Source of the DNA: Syntrophotaleaceae bacterium
Lineage (GTDB): Bacteria > Desulfobacterota > Desulfuromonadia > Desulfuromonadales > Syntrophotaleaceae
DNA length: 64,000 nt
Reading direction: 5' to 3'
Assembly (NCBI GenBank): GCA_041390365.1
Contig: JAWKQB010000002.1
Location: 500,001 to 564,000, forward strand
Of this stretch, positions 41,129-49,615 are shown one piece after another. How positions within the stretch are numbered: the stretch's first letter is position 1; each line of letters opens with the position of its first letter. Position numbers and translations under genes: made by a program. The notes beneath the pieces were generated by a model, which was not told the origin of the DNA, searched no databases, and saw nothing but the letters and a program-made list of their open reading frames with translations.

Positions 41129-42376
41129 ATGCGCGCCGTCGGCCTGATCACCGAGTACAACCCTTTTCACAACGGCCATCTCCACCACCTTCGCGAGAGC
41201 AAAAAAATCGCCGGGGCAGACGTGGCCGTTGCAGTCATGAGCGGGCATTTTCTGCAGCGGGGGGAGCCGGCCCTGGTCGACAAATGGCGACGTACGGCCA
41301 TGGCGCTGGGGGCGGGGGTTGATCTGGTGTTGGAGCTGCCTTTCGCCTTCGCCTGCCAGAGCGCGCCCTATTTCGCCAAGGGGGCGGTGCAGTGCCTGGA
41401 GGCCCTGGGGGGCGTCGATGCCCTCTGTTTCGGCAGCGAGGCCGGGGATCTGCCCTCATTGCAACAAGCCGCGGCAATGATCGCCGGGCGACAACCTGAG
41501 CTCAGGCAGGGCACGGCCGCCAGGCTGCGGAAAGGGGTGTCTTATCCCGCCGCCAGGGCCGACCTGATGGCCGAATGGACGGGCAATTCTGCCGCTGATT
41601 CCCTGCTCGGCTCGCCCAACAACATCCTCGGCCTGGAGTATCTGCACGTTTTGACGAACATCGGCAGCCCGATCAAGCCCCTGACCATCCGCAGACTGGG
41701 TCCCGGTTATCACGACCCCGAGGCGTCGGGTGAAATTGCCAGCGCCACGGGCATCCGCCGCATGCTGGCGGAGGGGCGGCCGGTCAGGGCTTTTCTTCCT
41801 GAGGGGAGCGGGGCTCTGCTGCAGGAGGCCATGGCGGCGGGGCAGGTTGTCGACTTCGATCTTTTGCATCGGCTGGTGCTCAACCAGATATTCCGCGGCC
41901 GCGATGCACTGAAAAACATCTATCAAGTGGAACAGGGCCTGGACCGAAGACTCGTCGATGCCGCCGTGGAAAGCAGCGGTTGGGAGGATCTGCTCGACCG
42001 CCTCAAGGTCCGGCAGTTGACCCGCACCCGGATTCAACGGGTCCTCTGCTATGTCCTCAACGATGTATCCGGGCAGATCATGCAGGAGTGCATCGAGGCG
42101 GGTCCGCGCTATCTTCGCCTGCTGGGTGCCGGCGAGCAGGGGCGGCGTTTTCTGGCGGCAACCCGCGAGAAGCGGAGTCTGCCGATTCTCGACAACCTTT
42201 CCCGGGTCCCGGCGATTCTGAAGAGGTTTTTCGGGGCTGACACACACTTTTTCAGGCTGGCCTCGCAAATGCTGGAACTCGATCTGCGGGCCACCAGAAA
42301 CTATACATTGATGCTGCGCGGATGGCAGGGCGGCAACCGCAATCTCGATTTTTTCCGGGAAGTTCTATCTGTTTGA
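41129..42376 (+). CDS. tmcAL: tRNA(Met) cytidine acetate ligase TmcAL
   Basis: This 415-aa nucleotidyltransferase-like enzyme makes N4-acetylcytidine at the wobble position of elongator tRNA-Met. The N-terminus GLITEYNPFHNGHLHHL carries the HxGH-type nucleotide motif, and LGSPNNILGLEYLHVL is typical. ATG 41129 is preferred over upstream repeat-derived extensions. AAAGG from the last repeat unit lies seven bases before it. Confidence 0.93.
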   Translation: MRAVGLITEYNPFHNGHLHHLRESKKIAGADVAVAVMSGHFLQRGEPALVDKWRRTAMALGAGVDLVLELPFAFACQSAPYFAKGAVQCLEALGGVDALCFGSEAGDLPSLQQAAAMIAGRQPELRQGTAARLRKGVSYPAARADLMAEWTGNSAADSLLGSPNNILGLEYLHVLTNIGSPIKPLTIRRLGPGYHDPEASGEIASATGIRRMLAEGRPVRAFLPEGSGALLQEAMAAGQVVDFDLLHRLVLNQIFRGRDALKNIYQVEQGLDRRLVDAAVESSGWEDLLDRLKVRQLTRTRIQRVLCYVLNDVSGQIMQECIEAGPRYLRLLGAGEQGRRFLAATREKRSLPILDNLSRVPAILKRFFGADTHFFRLASQMLELDLRATRNYTLMLRGWQGGNRNLDFFREVLSV

Positions 42377-42438
42377 AGCGGGAGGAAGGGGCGACGCGAA
42401 TCGCCGGTACGCTGAGAATCGCCCTTAGGGCATCGTTT

Positions 42439-43068
42439 TTATTCGATGATCAGATTGGGAAGTTCATTGCGGTCGCCTGCCTGCAACGGAAACTGTTCCG
42501 CCAGGATGGCGCCGCAGCGGCCTATGGCCCGGCAGAGGGCCTCGCAGGCCTGGCCCTGGTGCAGGCCGTCAATGATCATATCGACGATTTCCTGCCATGT
42601 CTGTTGCGGCACGACGGCGTTTATGCCGCGATCGGCCAGCACCTCCACCCGGTGCTCGAAGAGGCAGATCAAAATCAGGATGCCGGTTTCGTCCCTGGTG
42701 TGGTGAAGGCCCTGTTCGACAAAAGCGACCAGAGCCCGTTCCCTGACTTCTGCATCGATTTCCTCATTGGCAATGAAGCAGCGTTTGAGGTGAGGAAGAT
42801 AGCGGATCAGCCATTTGCAGGGCAGATAGAGTAGCAGAAAGGCAGGCAGGAACGACCACAGAGAAGCGTGCCACCAGTACCAGCTGATGAGGGAGGCGAG
42901 CCCGAGGGCGAAGAAACCGCCGCCGATAATCTCGGCACGGGGGTAATCATGGGCCGCTTCCACCACCATCGGCACGATTTCGCCGCTGGTGCGGGTTTCC
43001 GCCTTTTCCACCGCCTCCTCGATGCGGCGTTTCTCTTCATCAGAAAAAAAACCACCCGTTCGTTTCAC
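42439..43068 (-). CDS. TPM-domain membrane protein
   Basis: This 209-aa protein has an N-terminal region SDEEKRRIEEAVEKAETRTSGEIVPMVV like the TPM (TLP18.3/Psb32/MOLO-1) fold, two TM helices (about 55-100), and a second TPM-like stretch ending GLHQGQACEALCRAIGRCGAILA. The start is GTG 43068 with GCGAGG upstream. The longer reading frame upstream merely translates the Gly-rich tail of the neighbouring gene in another frame. It is third in lemA-TPM-TPM. Confidence 0.8.
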   Translation of the reverse strand: MKRTGGFFSDEEKRRIEEAVEKAETRTSGEIVPMVVEAAHDYPRAEIIGGGFFALGLASLISWYWWHASLWSFLPAFLLLYLPCKWLIRYLPHLKRCFIANEEIDAEVRERALVAFVEQGLHHTRDETGILILICLFEHRVEVLADRGINAVVPQQTWQEIVDMIIDGLHQGQACEALCRAIGRCGAILAEQFPLQAGDRNELPNLIIE

Positions 43069-43102
43069 GCTGCACCTCGCTCCTGGCTCCTCGCCACCTG
43101 CA

Positions 43103-43825
43103 TCACCAACGCCCCGAAGCCCCGCCGCCGCCGAAGCCGCCTCCTCCTCCGCTGAATCCGCCTCCGCCGAAGCTCCCGCCGCCGAAGCCGCCCCCTCTTC
43201 CGCCATAGCCGCCGAAAAGGCCGCCGCGCCGCGAGCGGGAGTGGGGCAGGAAGAGCCGTAGCAGGGTCGGGCCGACGAAGAACAGGAAAAACAGCAGGCC
43301 GAAGGGGCTTCGTTTTCTCTCCCCATTCCGTTGGGGTTTTCCCTGATATTCCCCTCGAACCGCTTCCGTCATGGCCTGAACACCGGCGCTGATGCCGCCA
43401 TCAAAATCGCCCTGACGGAACCGGGGTGTGATCTCGTCGTCGATGATCCGTCCCGCCAGCAGATCGGTCAGGCGCCCTTCGAGGCCATATCCGACCTCGA
43501 TCCGAATCTGACGGTCGTCCCGGACGACCAGCAGCAGAGCGCCGTTGTCGTGCTCCTTCTGCCCGACGCCCCAGGTTTCCGCCACCCGCAGGGCATATTC
43601 CTCCACAACTTCGCCATTCAGGGCCGGCATGGTCAGAACGACGAGTTGGGTGGAATCGCTTGCTTCAAAAGAGCGCAGGAAATCCTCAAGCTGTCCCTCG
43701 GTTTCGGAGCTGATCATTCCTGCACGGTCGGTCACATAACCGTCCGGGTTGGGCACCTCGAGAGCCCAAACCGGCAGGGCGGTGCAAAGAAAAAGCAGAA
43801 GTGCAATGAGTCGGCAAACGGCCAT
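43103..43825 (-). CDS. TPM-domain protein with signal peptide, TM helix and Gly-rich tail
   Basis: This 240-aa protein has a signal peptide, then a TPM domain (VPNPDGYVTDRAGMIS... about 24-150), one TM helix (FGLLFFLFFVGPTLLRLFL) and a Gly/Phe/Ser tail (GGGFGGGSFGGGGFSGG), the YgcG/Psb32-like layout. ATG 43825 lies one base after the lemA stop, so translation is coupled. The role in envelope homeostasis is unclear. Confidence 0.85.
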   Translation of the reverse strand: MAVCRLIALLLFLCTALPVWALEVPNPDGYVTDRAGMISSETEGQLEDFLRSFEASDSTQLVVLTMPALNGEVVEEYALRVAETWGVGQKEHDNGALLLVVRDDRQIRIEVGYGLEGRLTDLLAGRIIDDEITPRFRQGDFDGGISAGVQAMTEAVRGEYQGKPQRNGERKRSPFGLLFFLFFVGPTLLRLFLPHSRSRRGGLFGGYGGRGGGFGGGSFGGGGFSGGGGGFGGGGASGRW

Positions 43826-43826
43826 G

Positions 43827-44417
43827 TCAGAATTGTACCTGAGGGGCCTGCTCGGCACCCGGCTGGGCCTTGAAGGGAGTTTTGCGCTCCAGGTTCAAAA
43901 GAAACTTGTTGGTCAGGTTGCCGGGAAAGGTGCGAATCGAGCTGTTGAAAGTCTGCACGGCCTGATTGTAGCGCTGCCGGGCGACGTTGATGCGGTTTTC
44001 CGTACCTTCCAGCTGGTGCTGCAGATCCCGGAAATTCTGATTGGCCTTGAGATCCGGGTACTGTTCGGCAACCACCAGCAGTCGCGACAGGGCACCCGAC
44101 ATCGATTCCTGGGCCTGCTGAAAGCGGGCGAGGGCGGCCGGATCGTCGAGCTGTGCGGCATCGACCTGCACCTGGCCGATTTTCGACCGGGCTTCCGTGA
44201 CCGCCTGCAGGGTTTCCTTTTCGTGGGCGGCGTAGGCCTTGACCGTTTCCACCAGATTGGGGATCAGGTCGGCGCGACGCTGATAGGTGGCTTCGACATC
44301 GGCCCAGGCGGAGAAAACCGCCTCCTCGTTTTCCTGAATCTGGTTATAGCCGCAGCCGGAAAGGGCAGACAGAAGCATGAGGAGCAGGGAAAGGACCAAC
44401 AGATTTTGTTTTCGCAT
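43827..44417 (-). CDS. lemA: LemA family lipoprotein
   Basis: This 196-aa helical protein has a signal peptide and lipobox (ALSGC, Cys about 22), then the LemA core: NEEAVFSAWADVEATYQRRADLIPNLVETVK and later QYPDLKANQNFRDLQHQLEGTENRI-type helices. It is the first gene of the operon with two TPM-domain proteins, a very common pairing. Function is not settled. Confidence 0.93.
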   Translation of the reverse strand: MRKQNLLVLSLLLMLLSALSGCGYNQIQENEEAVFSAWADVEATYQRRADLIPNLVETVKAYAAHEKETLQAVTEARSKIGQVQVDAAQLDDPAALARFQQAQESMSGALSRLLVVAEQYPDLKANQNFRDLQHQLEGTENRINVARQRYNQAVQTFNSSIRTFPGNLTNKFLLNLERKTPFKAQPGAEQAPQVQF

Positions 44418-44707
44418 GATCGAATCTCCTGGGTGTCAGATACAGGTCAAGTACCCGTAAATATTAGAGGACACCGGGTGGTTTGTAAAGGTCGTTCTCC
44501 ATCGCCGCCCTGCAGGCAGAAGGTGAGATTTGACAAGACCCGGATTGAATCTATCCTCTTTAGCAGAATGGAAAATTTCCACATCGGAATTTCGATTTCG
44601 GTATGAATTTGGATACCGCAGTTCTGGAGGAGCAGTCGGGAAGGGCCTCAGCCCCCTTGCTTTAGTTTCAGGACTCCTGTCTTTCCTGATGGAAAGGAGG
44701 GATCTTC
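44418..44707. other. Divergent intergenic region
   Basis: 290 bases lie between lemA and the FAD oxidoreductase. GGAATTTCGATTTCGG near 44586-44601 resembles one arm of the hexamer arrays, but no matching second arm is seen. Promoters were not resolved. Confidence 0.3.
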
Positions 44708-45841
44708 ATGGGGAAGCGTCTGGCGCTGGTCGGAGGCGGCCATGCCCACATGACCGTCATGCTGCGCCTGGCTGAGTATGTTGAGCGGGGCCATCAGGTA
44801 ACCCTGGTCAGTCCAAGCCCCTATCATTACTATTCCGGCATGGGCCCGGGCATGCTGGGAGGATTCTACCGTCCACAGCAGGTGCGGTTTCACATCCGAA
44901 AGCTGGTCGAAAAGCGTGGGGGGGTATTTGTCGAGGATCGGGTGACGAGGGTTCTGGCTCCCGAACACCGGCTGGAGCTCGCATCCGGAAGACATCTCGA
45001 GTACGACGTAGCCTCCTTCAACACCGGCAGCGGAGTTCCCATGGAAAGGGTCGGCGCTCTGGGGGATGACGCCGTTCCGGTCAAGCCGATTCACAATCTT
45101 TCCAGGATTCGCCGTTGGATTCTCGATCAGATGCGGATTCGCTCTCTCGATCTGCTGGTGGTGGGGGGCGGCCCCGCCGGAGTGGAACTGGCTGGCAACC
45201 TCTGGCGGCTGGTACGCCAGGCCGGAGGGGAGGCGCGGATTACTCTGGTGGCCGGACGTCACCTGCTGAACGGTTTTCCGGAAAAAGCCAGACGCATGGC
45301 CATGATGTCGCTGTCGAGACGGGAGATTCGGGTCATCGAAGGGGCGAGAGCCGTTGAGGTCAGCCGAGGCCTTGCCCATCTCGACGATGGCAGTGAAATC
45401 CCCTACGACAGGGCATTGGTGGCCGTGGGTGTCGAACCGGGGTCACTATTTCGAGAATCCGGGCTTCCCGTGGGGGAGGACGGCGGCCTCCTGGTGAACG
45501 ACCGGCTGCAATCGGTCAGCTGGCCGGAGCTCTTCGGCGGCGGGGATTGCATCAGCTTCCAGGACCGCTCTCTGCAGAAGGTCGGGGTTTATGCGGTGCG
45601 GCAGAATCCGATACTTTTCCACAACCTGCTTGCAGCATTGGAAGGGCGTAACCTGACGACTTTCGAACCCCAGAAGCATTTTATGCTGATTTTCAATCTG
45701 GGTGACGGAAAGGGGCTCTTCATAAAAAATCGCTGGGTATGGCAGGGGCGTCTGGCTTTCACCTTGAAGGATTGGATCGACCGAAGGTTCATGGGCAGAT
45801 TTCAAAGGGTTGGAGAATTGACCGAGGCCGACAGGAATTGA
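44708..45841 (+). CDS. FAD-dependent oxidoreductase, NDH-2-like, SelD-associated type
   Basis: This 377-aa protein begins RLALVGGGHAHMTVMLRL (FAD), with a second Rossmann segment LLVVGGGPAGVELAGNLWRL (about 153) and ELFGGGDCISF as the FAD-closing motif. The GGGHAH start and SGMGPGMLGGFY are typical of the group fused N-terminally to selenophosphate synthetase in other bacteria; here it stands alone. The C-terminal segment FIKNRWVWQGRLAFTLKDWIDRRFM resembles the membrane-associating end of NDH-2. RBS AAAGGAGGG. It precedes the rhodanese-rubrerythrin gene by 66 bases. Confidence 0.85.
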   Translation: MGKRLALVGGGHAHMTVMLRLAEYVERGHQVTLVSPSPYHYYSGMGPGMLGGFYRPQQVRFHIRKLVEKRGGVFVEDRVTRVLAPEHRLELASGRHLEYDVASFNTGSGVPMERVGALGDDAVPVKPIHNLSRIRRWILDQMRIRSLDLLVVGGGPAGVELAGNLWRLVRQAGGEARITLVAGRHLLNGFPEKARRMAMMSLSRREIRVIEGARAVEVSRGLAHLDDGSEIPYDRALVAVGVEPGSLFRESGLPVGEDGGLLVNDRLQSVSWPELFGGGDCISFQDRSLQKVGVYAVRQNPILFHNLLAALEGRNLTTFEPQKHFMLIFNLGDGKGLFIKNRWVWQGRLAFTLKDWIDRRFMGRFQRVGELTEADRN

Positions 45842-45907
45842 TGTTTTTGCAATTGACTCGGCATGCCCGAATGCTCCCGAGAAAAGGTTATTGAAGGAGA
45901 GGATATT

Positions 45908-46759
45908 ATGGGGTTGCTGGATTATTTCAAGCCGGTGCAAACCTGGAGTGCCGAACAGGTGCGGCAGTATCTGGATACCCACAGGCCGCAGGACTACAAT
46001 CTGGTCGATGTTCGCCAACCCGGGGAGTACCGGGAAGGGCACCTGCCGGGAGCACAACTGATCCCGGTGAAGGAACTGGAGGGCCGTCTCGGTGAGCTCG
46101 ACCCCGGAAAGCAGACTATTACCTACTGTGCTGCGGGAGTGCGCAGTCGCGCCGGTACCTCGATTCTGCAGAACGCCGGCTTCGAAAAGGTCGTCAGCAT
46201 GTCCGGAGGAATCCATGGCTGGAAAGGGATGGTGGCAGAGGGGGAATTGGAACTGAACAGGGCATGGTTTTCCACTGCGCGCTCTCCGGAAGATTATATC
46301 GGTCTCTCCTGGCTGCTCGAAGACGGCACCCGGCAATTTTATGCGGAATTGGAAAAAACGGCTGAAAATGACGACTTCAAAAGCTTTTTCCGGGAACTGG
46401 TGACGGCCGAAGAGCAGCACAAATCATCCTTGCGAACCCTTTACCAGGGACTCCACGAAAACCATTCCCACAGGAAATTTCCCGAAGCAGTGGTGTCGGA
46501 ACTGCCGCCCCGGACAATGCTTGAAGGCGGGGTGCCCTTGACCGAGGCCCTGCAATGGGTGGAGGGGAAAAGTCTGCACCAGGTGCTGCAGCTGGCCGTT
46601 GCTCTTGAAGCCAACGCCTATGACCGTTACCTGTTAATGCGGCGTGAGGCTGGGGATGAGCAGAGTCGCTCCATTTTCAATCACCTGGCCGAGGAGGAAA
46701 AGATTCACCTGCAGCTTCTTTCGGACCGACTTGACAGAATTCTGGAAAACCCGGTTTGA
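45908..46759 (+). CDS. Rhodanese-rubrerythrin (ferritin-like) fusion protein
   Basis: This 283-aa protein has residues about 1-110 as a rhodanese with active Cys in TYCAAGVRSRAG. Residues about 130-283 are a ferritin-like four-helix domain with paired EExxH-type motifs (TAEEQHKSS, LAEEEKIHLQ) for a di-iron site. Such a fusion may link sulfur transfer and peroxide/oxygen defence. ATG 45908 has GAAGGAGAGG upstream. The 3' end overlaps the convergent EEP gene by 55 bases. Possibly co-transcribed with the preceding FAD oxidoreductase. Confidence 0.85.
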   Translation: MGLLDYFKPVQTWSAEQVRQYLDTHRPQDYNLVDVRQPGEYREGHLPGAQLIPVKELEGRLGELDPGKQTITYCAAGVRSRAGTSILQNAGFEKVVSMSGGIHGWKGMVAEGELELNRAWFSTARSPEDYIGLSWLLEDGTRQFYAELEKTAENDDFKSFFRELVTAEEQHKSSLRTLYQGLHENHSHRKFPEAVVSELPPRTMLEGGVPLTEALQWVEGKSLHQVLQLAVALEANAYDRYLLMRREAGDEQSRSIFNHLAEEEKIHLQLLSDRLDRILENPV

Positions 46760-47925
46760 ACCTGCTTGATAAAGCTATTAAAACCGGTCTGCAGCGTCTC
46801 TCTTTTTTCTGCGGCTGCAGCCGGTTGGGGAGGAATTGTTCGAGGGGTCATGGCAGTCAAGCCCGGCCCTTTTGTCAGCACGAGCCTAGCCACTACCGGG
46901 AAATGATCGGACCCTGCCGATTCGTCCAGGGTTTCTGCGCAGAGCGCGGCAAAGTGCGAGTTGTAGAAAATATGATCGATACGCACCAGCGGCCATGAGG
47001 GCAGAAACCTTTGCCAGGCGTGGCGTTCGGCCGGGTAGGAAAAGCCGAAACCCCAGCCGGCCTCCCAGTGGGCATTGTCCAAATATCGGGACAGCAGTGC
47101 GTAGGTTTCGCTCATGTCAGTGGTGTTAAAATCCCCGCCAAGAATGACCGGTTCATCGGTTACCAGAATATCTTCCCGCAACAGGGTCTGCATCTGCCGG
47201 TGCCGCCGCTGCCAGTTGCCCCGCAGGGGGTGGACGTTGAAAACGGTAATCCCGCCGGCGGGCGTTTCCACCCTCACGGCCTGCATCTTTCCTTTCCGTC
47301 TGTTGGTCGCCAACTCGCTGACCGGATAACGGCTGCCCGTCGCCTGCATTATAAGTGGAGCGTAGGCGAAATCCCAGGGGCTGTCTTCAAGGCCGGTTGA
47401 AGCGGCCAAAAATTGCTGAAGCTCTTTCATCTGGAAAGGTTCAATTTCCTGCAGCAGCAGGATGTCGGGATTTTCCCTTTCGATCAGTTCGGCCACTGAC
47501 TGCAGAGAGTGATTTTCCGACCAGACATTGAAGCTCATAACCTTGAGTTCGGGATGATTTTCAAAAGGACGGATCTTTTTGGGGAGGAAAACCGGCAGGT
47601 AATGGTAGGCAATGATCAGAGCCGGAAGCGCCAGAGCCAGCACCAGCCAACCCCGGCGAGTGAGGACGGACGGGACCATCGCGGCCAGAAGGCCGAAAAA
47701 TACCCATGGCAGCAGGTATTGGGTCAGACGAACCGCAAGCAGGCGGTCCCCCCAGACCCACCCTGCAAAAAGTAAGGCTGTCATGGACAGGGCAAAGAAC
47801 CAGAGCCCGTGCCAAAGAATCCCGGATAGCATTCGGTCAGCAGAATTTCCGTCTCCGGCATGCTTCTCTGTTGGCGGGTCACCGTCGCCGGAGAAAGGTT
47901 TGCGGGACCAGGGTCGTTTGGACAT
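46705..47925 (-). CDS. Endonuclease/exonuclease/phosphatase family membrane protein
   Basis: This 406-aa protein has three N-terminal TM helices (about 30-110), then a DNase I-like EEP domain: VMSFNVWSEN, DILLLQEIEP, NVHPLRG, LGGDFNTTD, RIDHIFY and GSDHFPVVA, including the catalytic Asp/His/Glu set. The catalytic domain is probably outside the cytoplasm. ATG 47925 lies two bases after the upstream stop; TTG 47931 is in frame. The C-terminal extension overlaps the convergent rhodanese-rubrerythrin gene. Confidence 0.88.
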   Translation of the reverse strand: MSKRPWSRKPFSGDGDPPTEKHAGDGNSADRMLSGILWHGLWFFALSMTALLFAGWVWGDRLLAVRLTQYLLPWVFFGLLAAMVPSVLTRRGWLVLALALPALIIAYHYLPVFLPKKIRPFENHPELKVMSFNVWSENHSLQSVAELIERENPDILLLQEIEPFQMKELQQFLAASTGLEDSPWDFAYAPLIMQATGSRYPVSELATNRRKGKMQAVRVETPAGGITVFNVHPLRGNWQRRHRQMQTLLREDILVTDEPVILGGDFNTTDMSETYALLSRYLDNAHWEAGWGFGFSYPAERHAWQRFLPSWPLVRIDHIFYNSHFAALCAETLDESAGSDHFPVVARLVLTKGPGLTAMTPRTIPPQPAAAAEKRETLQTGFNSFIKQVQTGFSRILSSRSERSCR

Positions 47926-47927
47926 CT

Positions 47928-48575
47928 TCAAGGCTTGCCCGTGATTCTATCGTCTGCGGACCTTTCCAGCGACAGATCTGTTTCAACCGTAATAGCGTCC
48001 GCTACGGCTCCTTCACGGGTTAACACTCTCCAAACCGTCAAAGCAAGAATTTTGATGTCCAGCCAGAGCGACCAGTTTTCCACATACCAGGCATCCAAAG
48101 CCAATCTCTCGTCCCAGGGAAGATAATTTCGTCCCCGGACCTGAGCCCAGCCGGTCATGCCGGGTCTGACATCCTGACGTTTTTGCTCGTTCGGGCGGAA
48201 ATACTTCACATATTTCATCATGAGAGGCCGAGGCCCGACCAGGCTCATTTCACCTCGGATGACATTGATGAGCTCCGGAAGTTCATCCAGGCTGCTGCTG
48301 CGAAGGAATTTTCCGAACTGTGTCAAGCGCTGCGCGTCGGGCAAAAGATTGCCATGGAGATCCCTCGCGTCCGTCATGGTGCGGAATTTGATGATCGTGA
48401 ACGGCTGGCACCGGAGTCCGGGCCGCTCCTGCCGGAAAAAAATCGGAGTCCCGAAATGGATACGAACCAGGCCGGCCAGAATTACCATCAGCGGGCCGGC
48501 AAGCACAAGGGCGACCAGGGCCAGAAGAATATCCATGACCCGCTTTACCTTGAAAGCACTGCTTCTGCCGATCAT
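47928..48575 (-). CDS. Bacterial sugar transferase (PglC/WcaJ-type phosphoglycosyl transferase)
   Basis: This 215-aa monotopic membrane protein has an N-terminal hydrophobic re-entrant helix (KRVMDILLALVALVLAGPLMVIL), then FRTMTDARD, SLDELPELINVIRGEMSLVGPRP and RPGMTGWAQVRGRN, the full family signature with the catalytic Asp-Glu pair. It attaches sugar-phosphate to a polyprenyl carrier at the start of glycan synthesis. The long upstream frame is ignored because ATG 48575 has TGAGG and gives normal PglC length. No other glycan genes are adjacent. Confidence 0.92.
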   Translation of the reverse strand: MIGRSSAFKVKRVMDILLALVALVLAGPLMVILAGLVRIHFGTPIFFRQERPGLRCQPFTIIKFRTMTDARDLHGNLLPDAQRLTQFGKFLRSSSLDELPELINVIRGEMSLVGPRPLMMKYVKYFRPNEQKRQDVRPGMTGWAQVRGRNYLPWDERLALDAWYVENWSLWLDIKILALTVWRVLTREGAVADAITVETDLSLERSADDRITGKP

Positions 48576-48827
48576 GCGACACCTCAATCCCTTGTGAGGA
48601 TGATACGCTTCGAAAAATCCCTTTTTCTGCCGACGCCCGGGAAGGGGCCATGGATTCGGCAAACGATCTGTGTGCAGCCAAAAGGAATAACAAAAACCTG
48701 GCATCTTACAATCTCTGCCAGTTGAAAAGTTTGGAGGAGATCCTCGGGGCGAGACGAGTGAAAAAGATTTTAGCCTGAGCTGTGTTGATGTAAAATGCCT
48801 GCAATCTTCATTCAACTGAGGAAAATC
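48576..48827. other. Divergent intergenic region
   Basis: About 250 bases lie between the sugar transferase and the DUF502 gene. The upstream minus frame is open here but lacks coding features. Nothing specific recognised. Confidence 0.3.
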
Positions 48828-49475
48828 ATGACATCGGCATGGAAGCAAATTGGAAAGATTCTCATGCAAGGACTGCTGGCAATGCTGCCGGCTCTGCTGA
48901 CCCTCTATATCCTCTATTGGCTGATCTGGTCTGCGGAAACGGTGCTGGGGGCGGTTTTTATTGCGCTGCTTCCGGAGGGCTGGTACATCCCGGGCATGGG
49001 ACTGCTGGCGGGACTTTTCGTGACCTTTCTGGTCGGTCTCGGCCTGAGAGCCTTTTTGGTCAGGAAGCTGGTCTCGTTCGCCGAAGGCGCTCTCAACCGC
49101 GTGCCTCTGATCAAAACCCTTTACGGCTCAGTCAAGGATTTCATCGGGTTTTTCGCTGCCCAGAGCCGGCGGGAATTCAACCAGGTAGTAACCGTAGAAC
49201 TTGAGTTTGGAGGAGTCCCGATGCGTCTGCTCGGGTTCGTTACCCGCAGTGATTTCGAAGGGCTTCCGTCCGGAATCGGCGGTCCCGGGGAGATTGCCGT
49301 CTATCTTCCCCTGAGCTACCAGATAGGCGGTTACACGGTGATTCTTTCAAAGGAATTGGTCAAGCCGGTTGATATTTCCACGCACCGCGCCATGGGATTC
49401 GTCCTCACCGGCGGTATGATTGCCGAGAAAGGCGTCGGGCGCGGCCCGGCGGTGGTGAAAGATCAAAACCTCTAA
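48828..49475 (+). CDS. DUF502 family membrane protein
   Basis: This 215-aa protein has two TM helices (about 15-40 and 58-82) around a short loop, then a soluble domain with NRVPLIKTLYGSVKDFIGFF and YLPLSYQIGGYTVIL, the DUF502 pattern. ATG 48828 has GAGGA upstream and is preferred over ATG 48795. Function unknown. It ends at a strong bidirectional terminator shared with hflC. Confidence 0.85.
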   Translation: MTSAWKQIGKILMQGLLAMLPALLTLYILYWLIWSAETVLGAVFIALLPEGWYIPGMGLLAGLFVTFLVGLGLRAFLVRKLVSFAEGALNRVPLIKTLYGSVKDFIGFFAAQSRREFNQVVTVELEFGGVPMRLLGFVTRSDFEGLPSGIGGPGEIAVYLPLSYQIGGYTVILSKELVKPVDISTHRAMGFVLTGGMIAEKGVGRGPAVVKDQNL

Positions 49476-49556
49476 CCGGGTCATGTCTTGCACCACAGAG
49501 CTCACAGAGGGCATAGAGGAAAATCCTGCTCCTGACTTTGTCATTCCTGAAAATTG

Positions 49557-49590
49557 AAAAGCGGGGCCGAATGAGAACGGCCCCGCTTTT
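49557..49590. terminator. Bidirectional terminator between DUF502 gene and hflC
   Basis: AAAAGCGGGGCCG pairs perfectly with CGGCCCCGCTTTT around an 8-base loop. Confidence 0.9.
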
Positions 49591-49615
49591 CACGTTGTTG
49601 CTATTTTCCCCAGAG

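Noticed and set aside
43069..43326. Ala-rich N-terminal extension of the second TPM protein
   Set aside because: It is the Gly-rich tail of the upstream gene read in another frame; GTG 43068 has an RBS.
48576..48869. N-terminal extension of the sugar transferase frame
   Set aside because: It has no family similarity and no RBS; ATG 48575 gives the usual PglC size.
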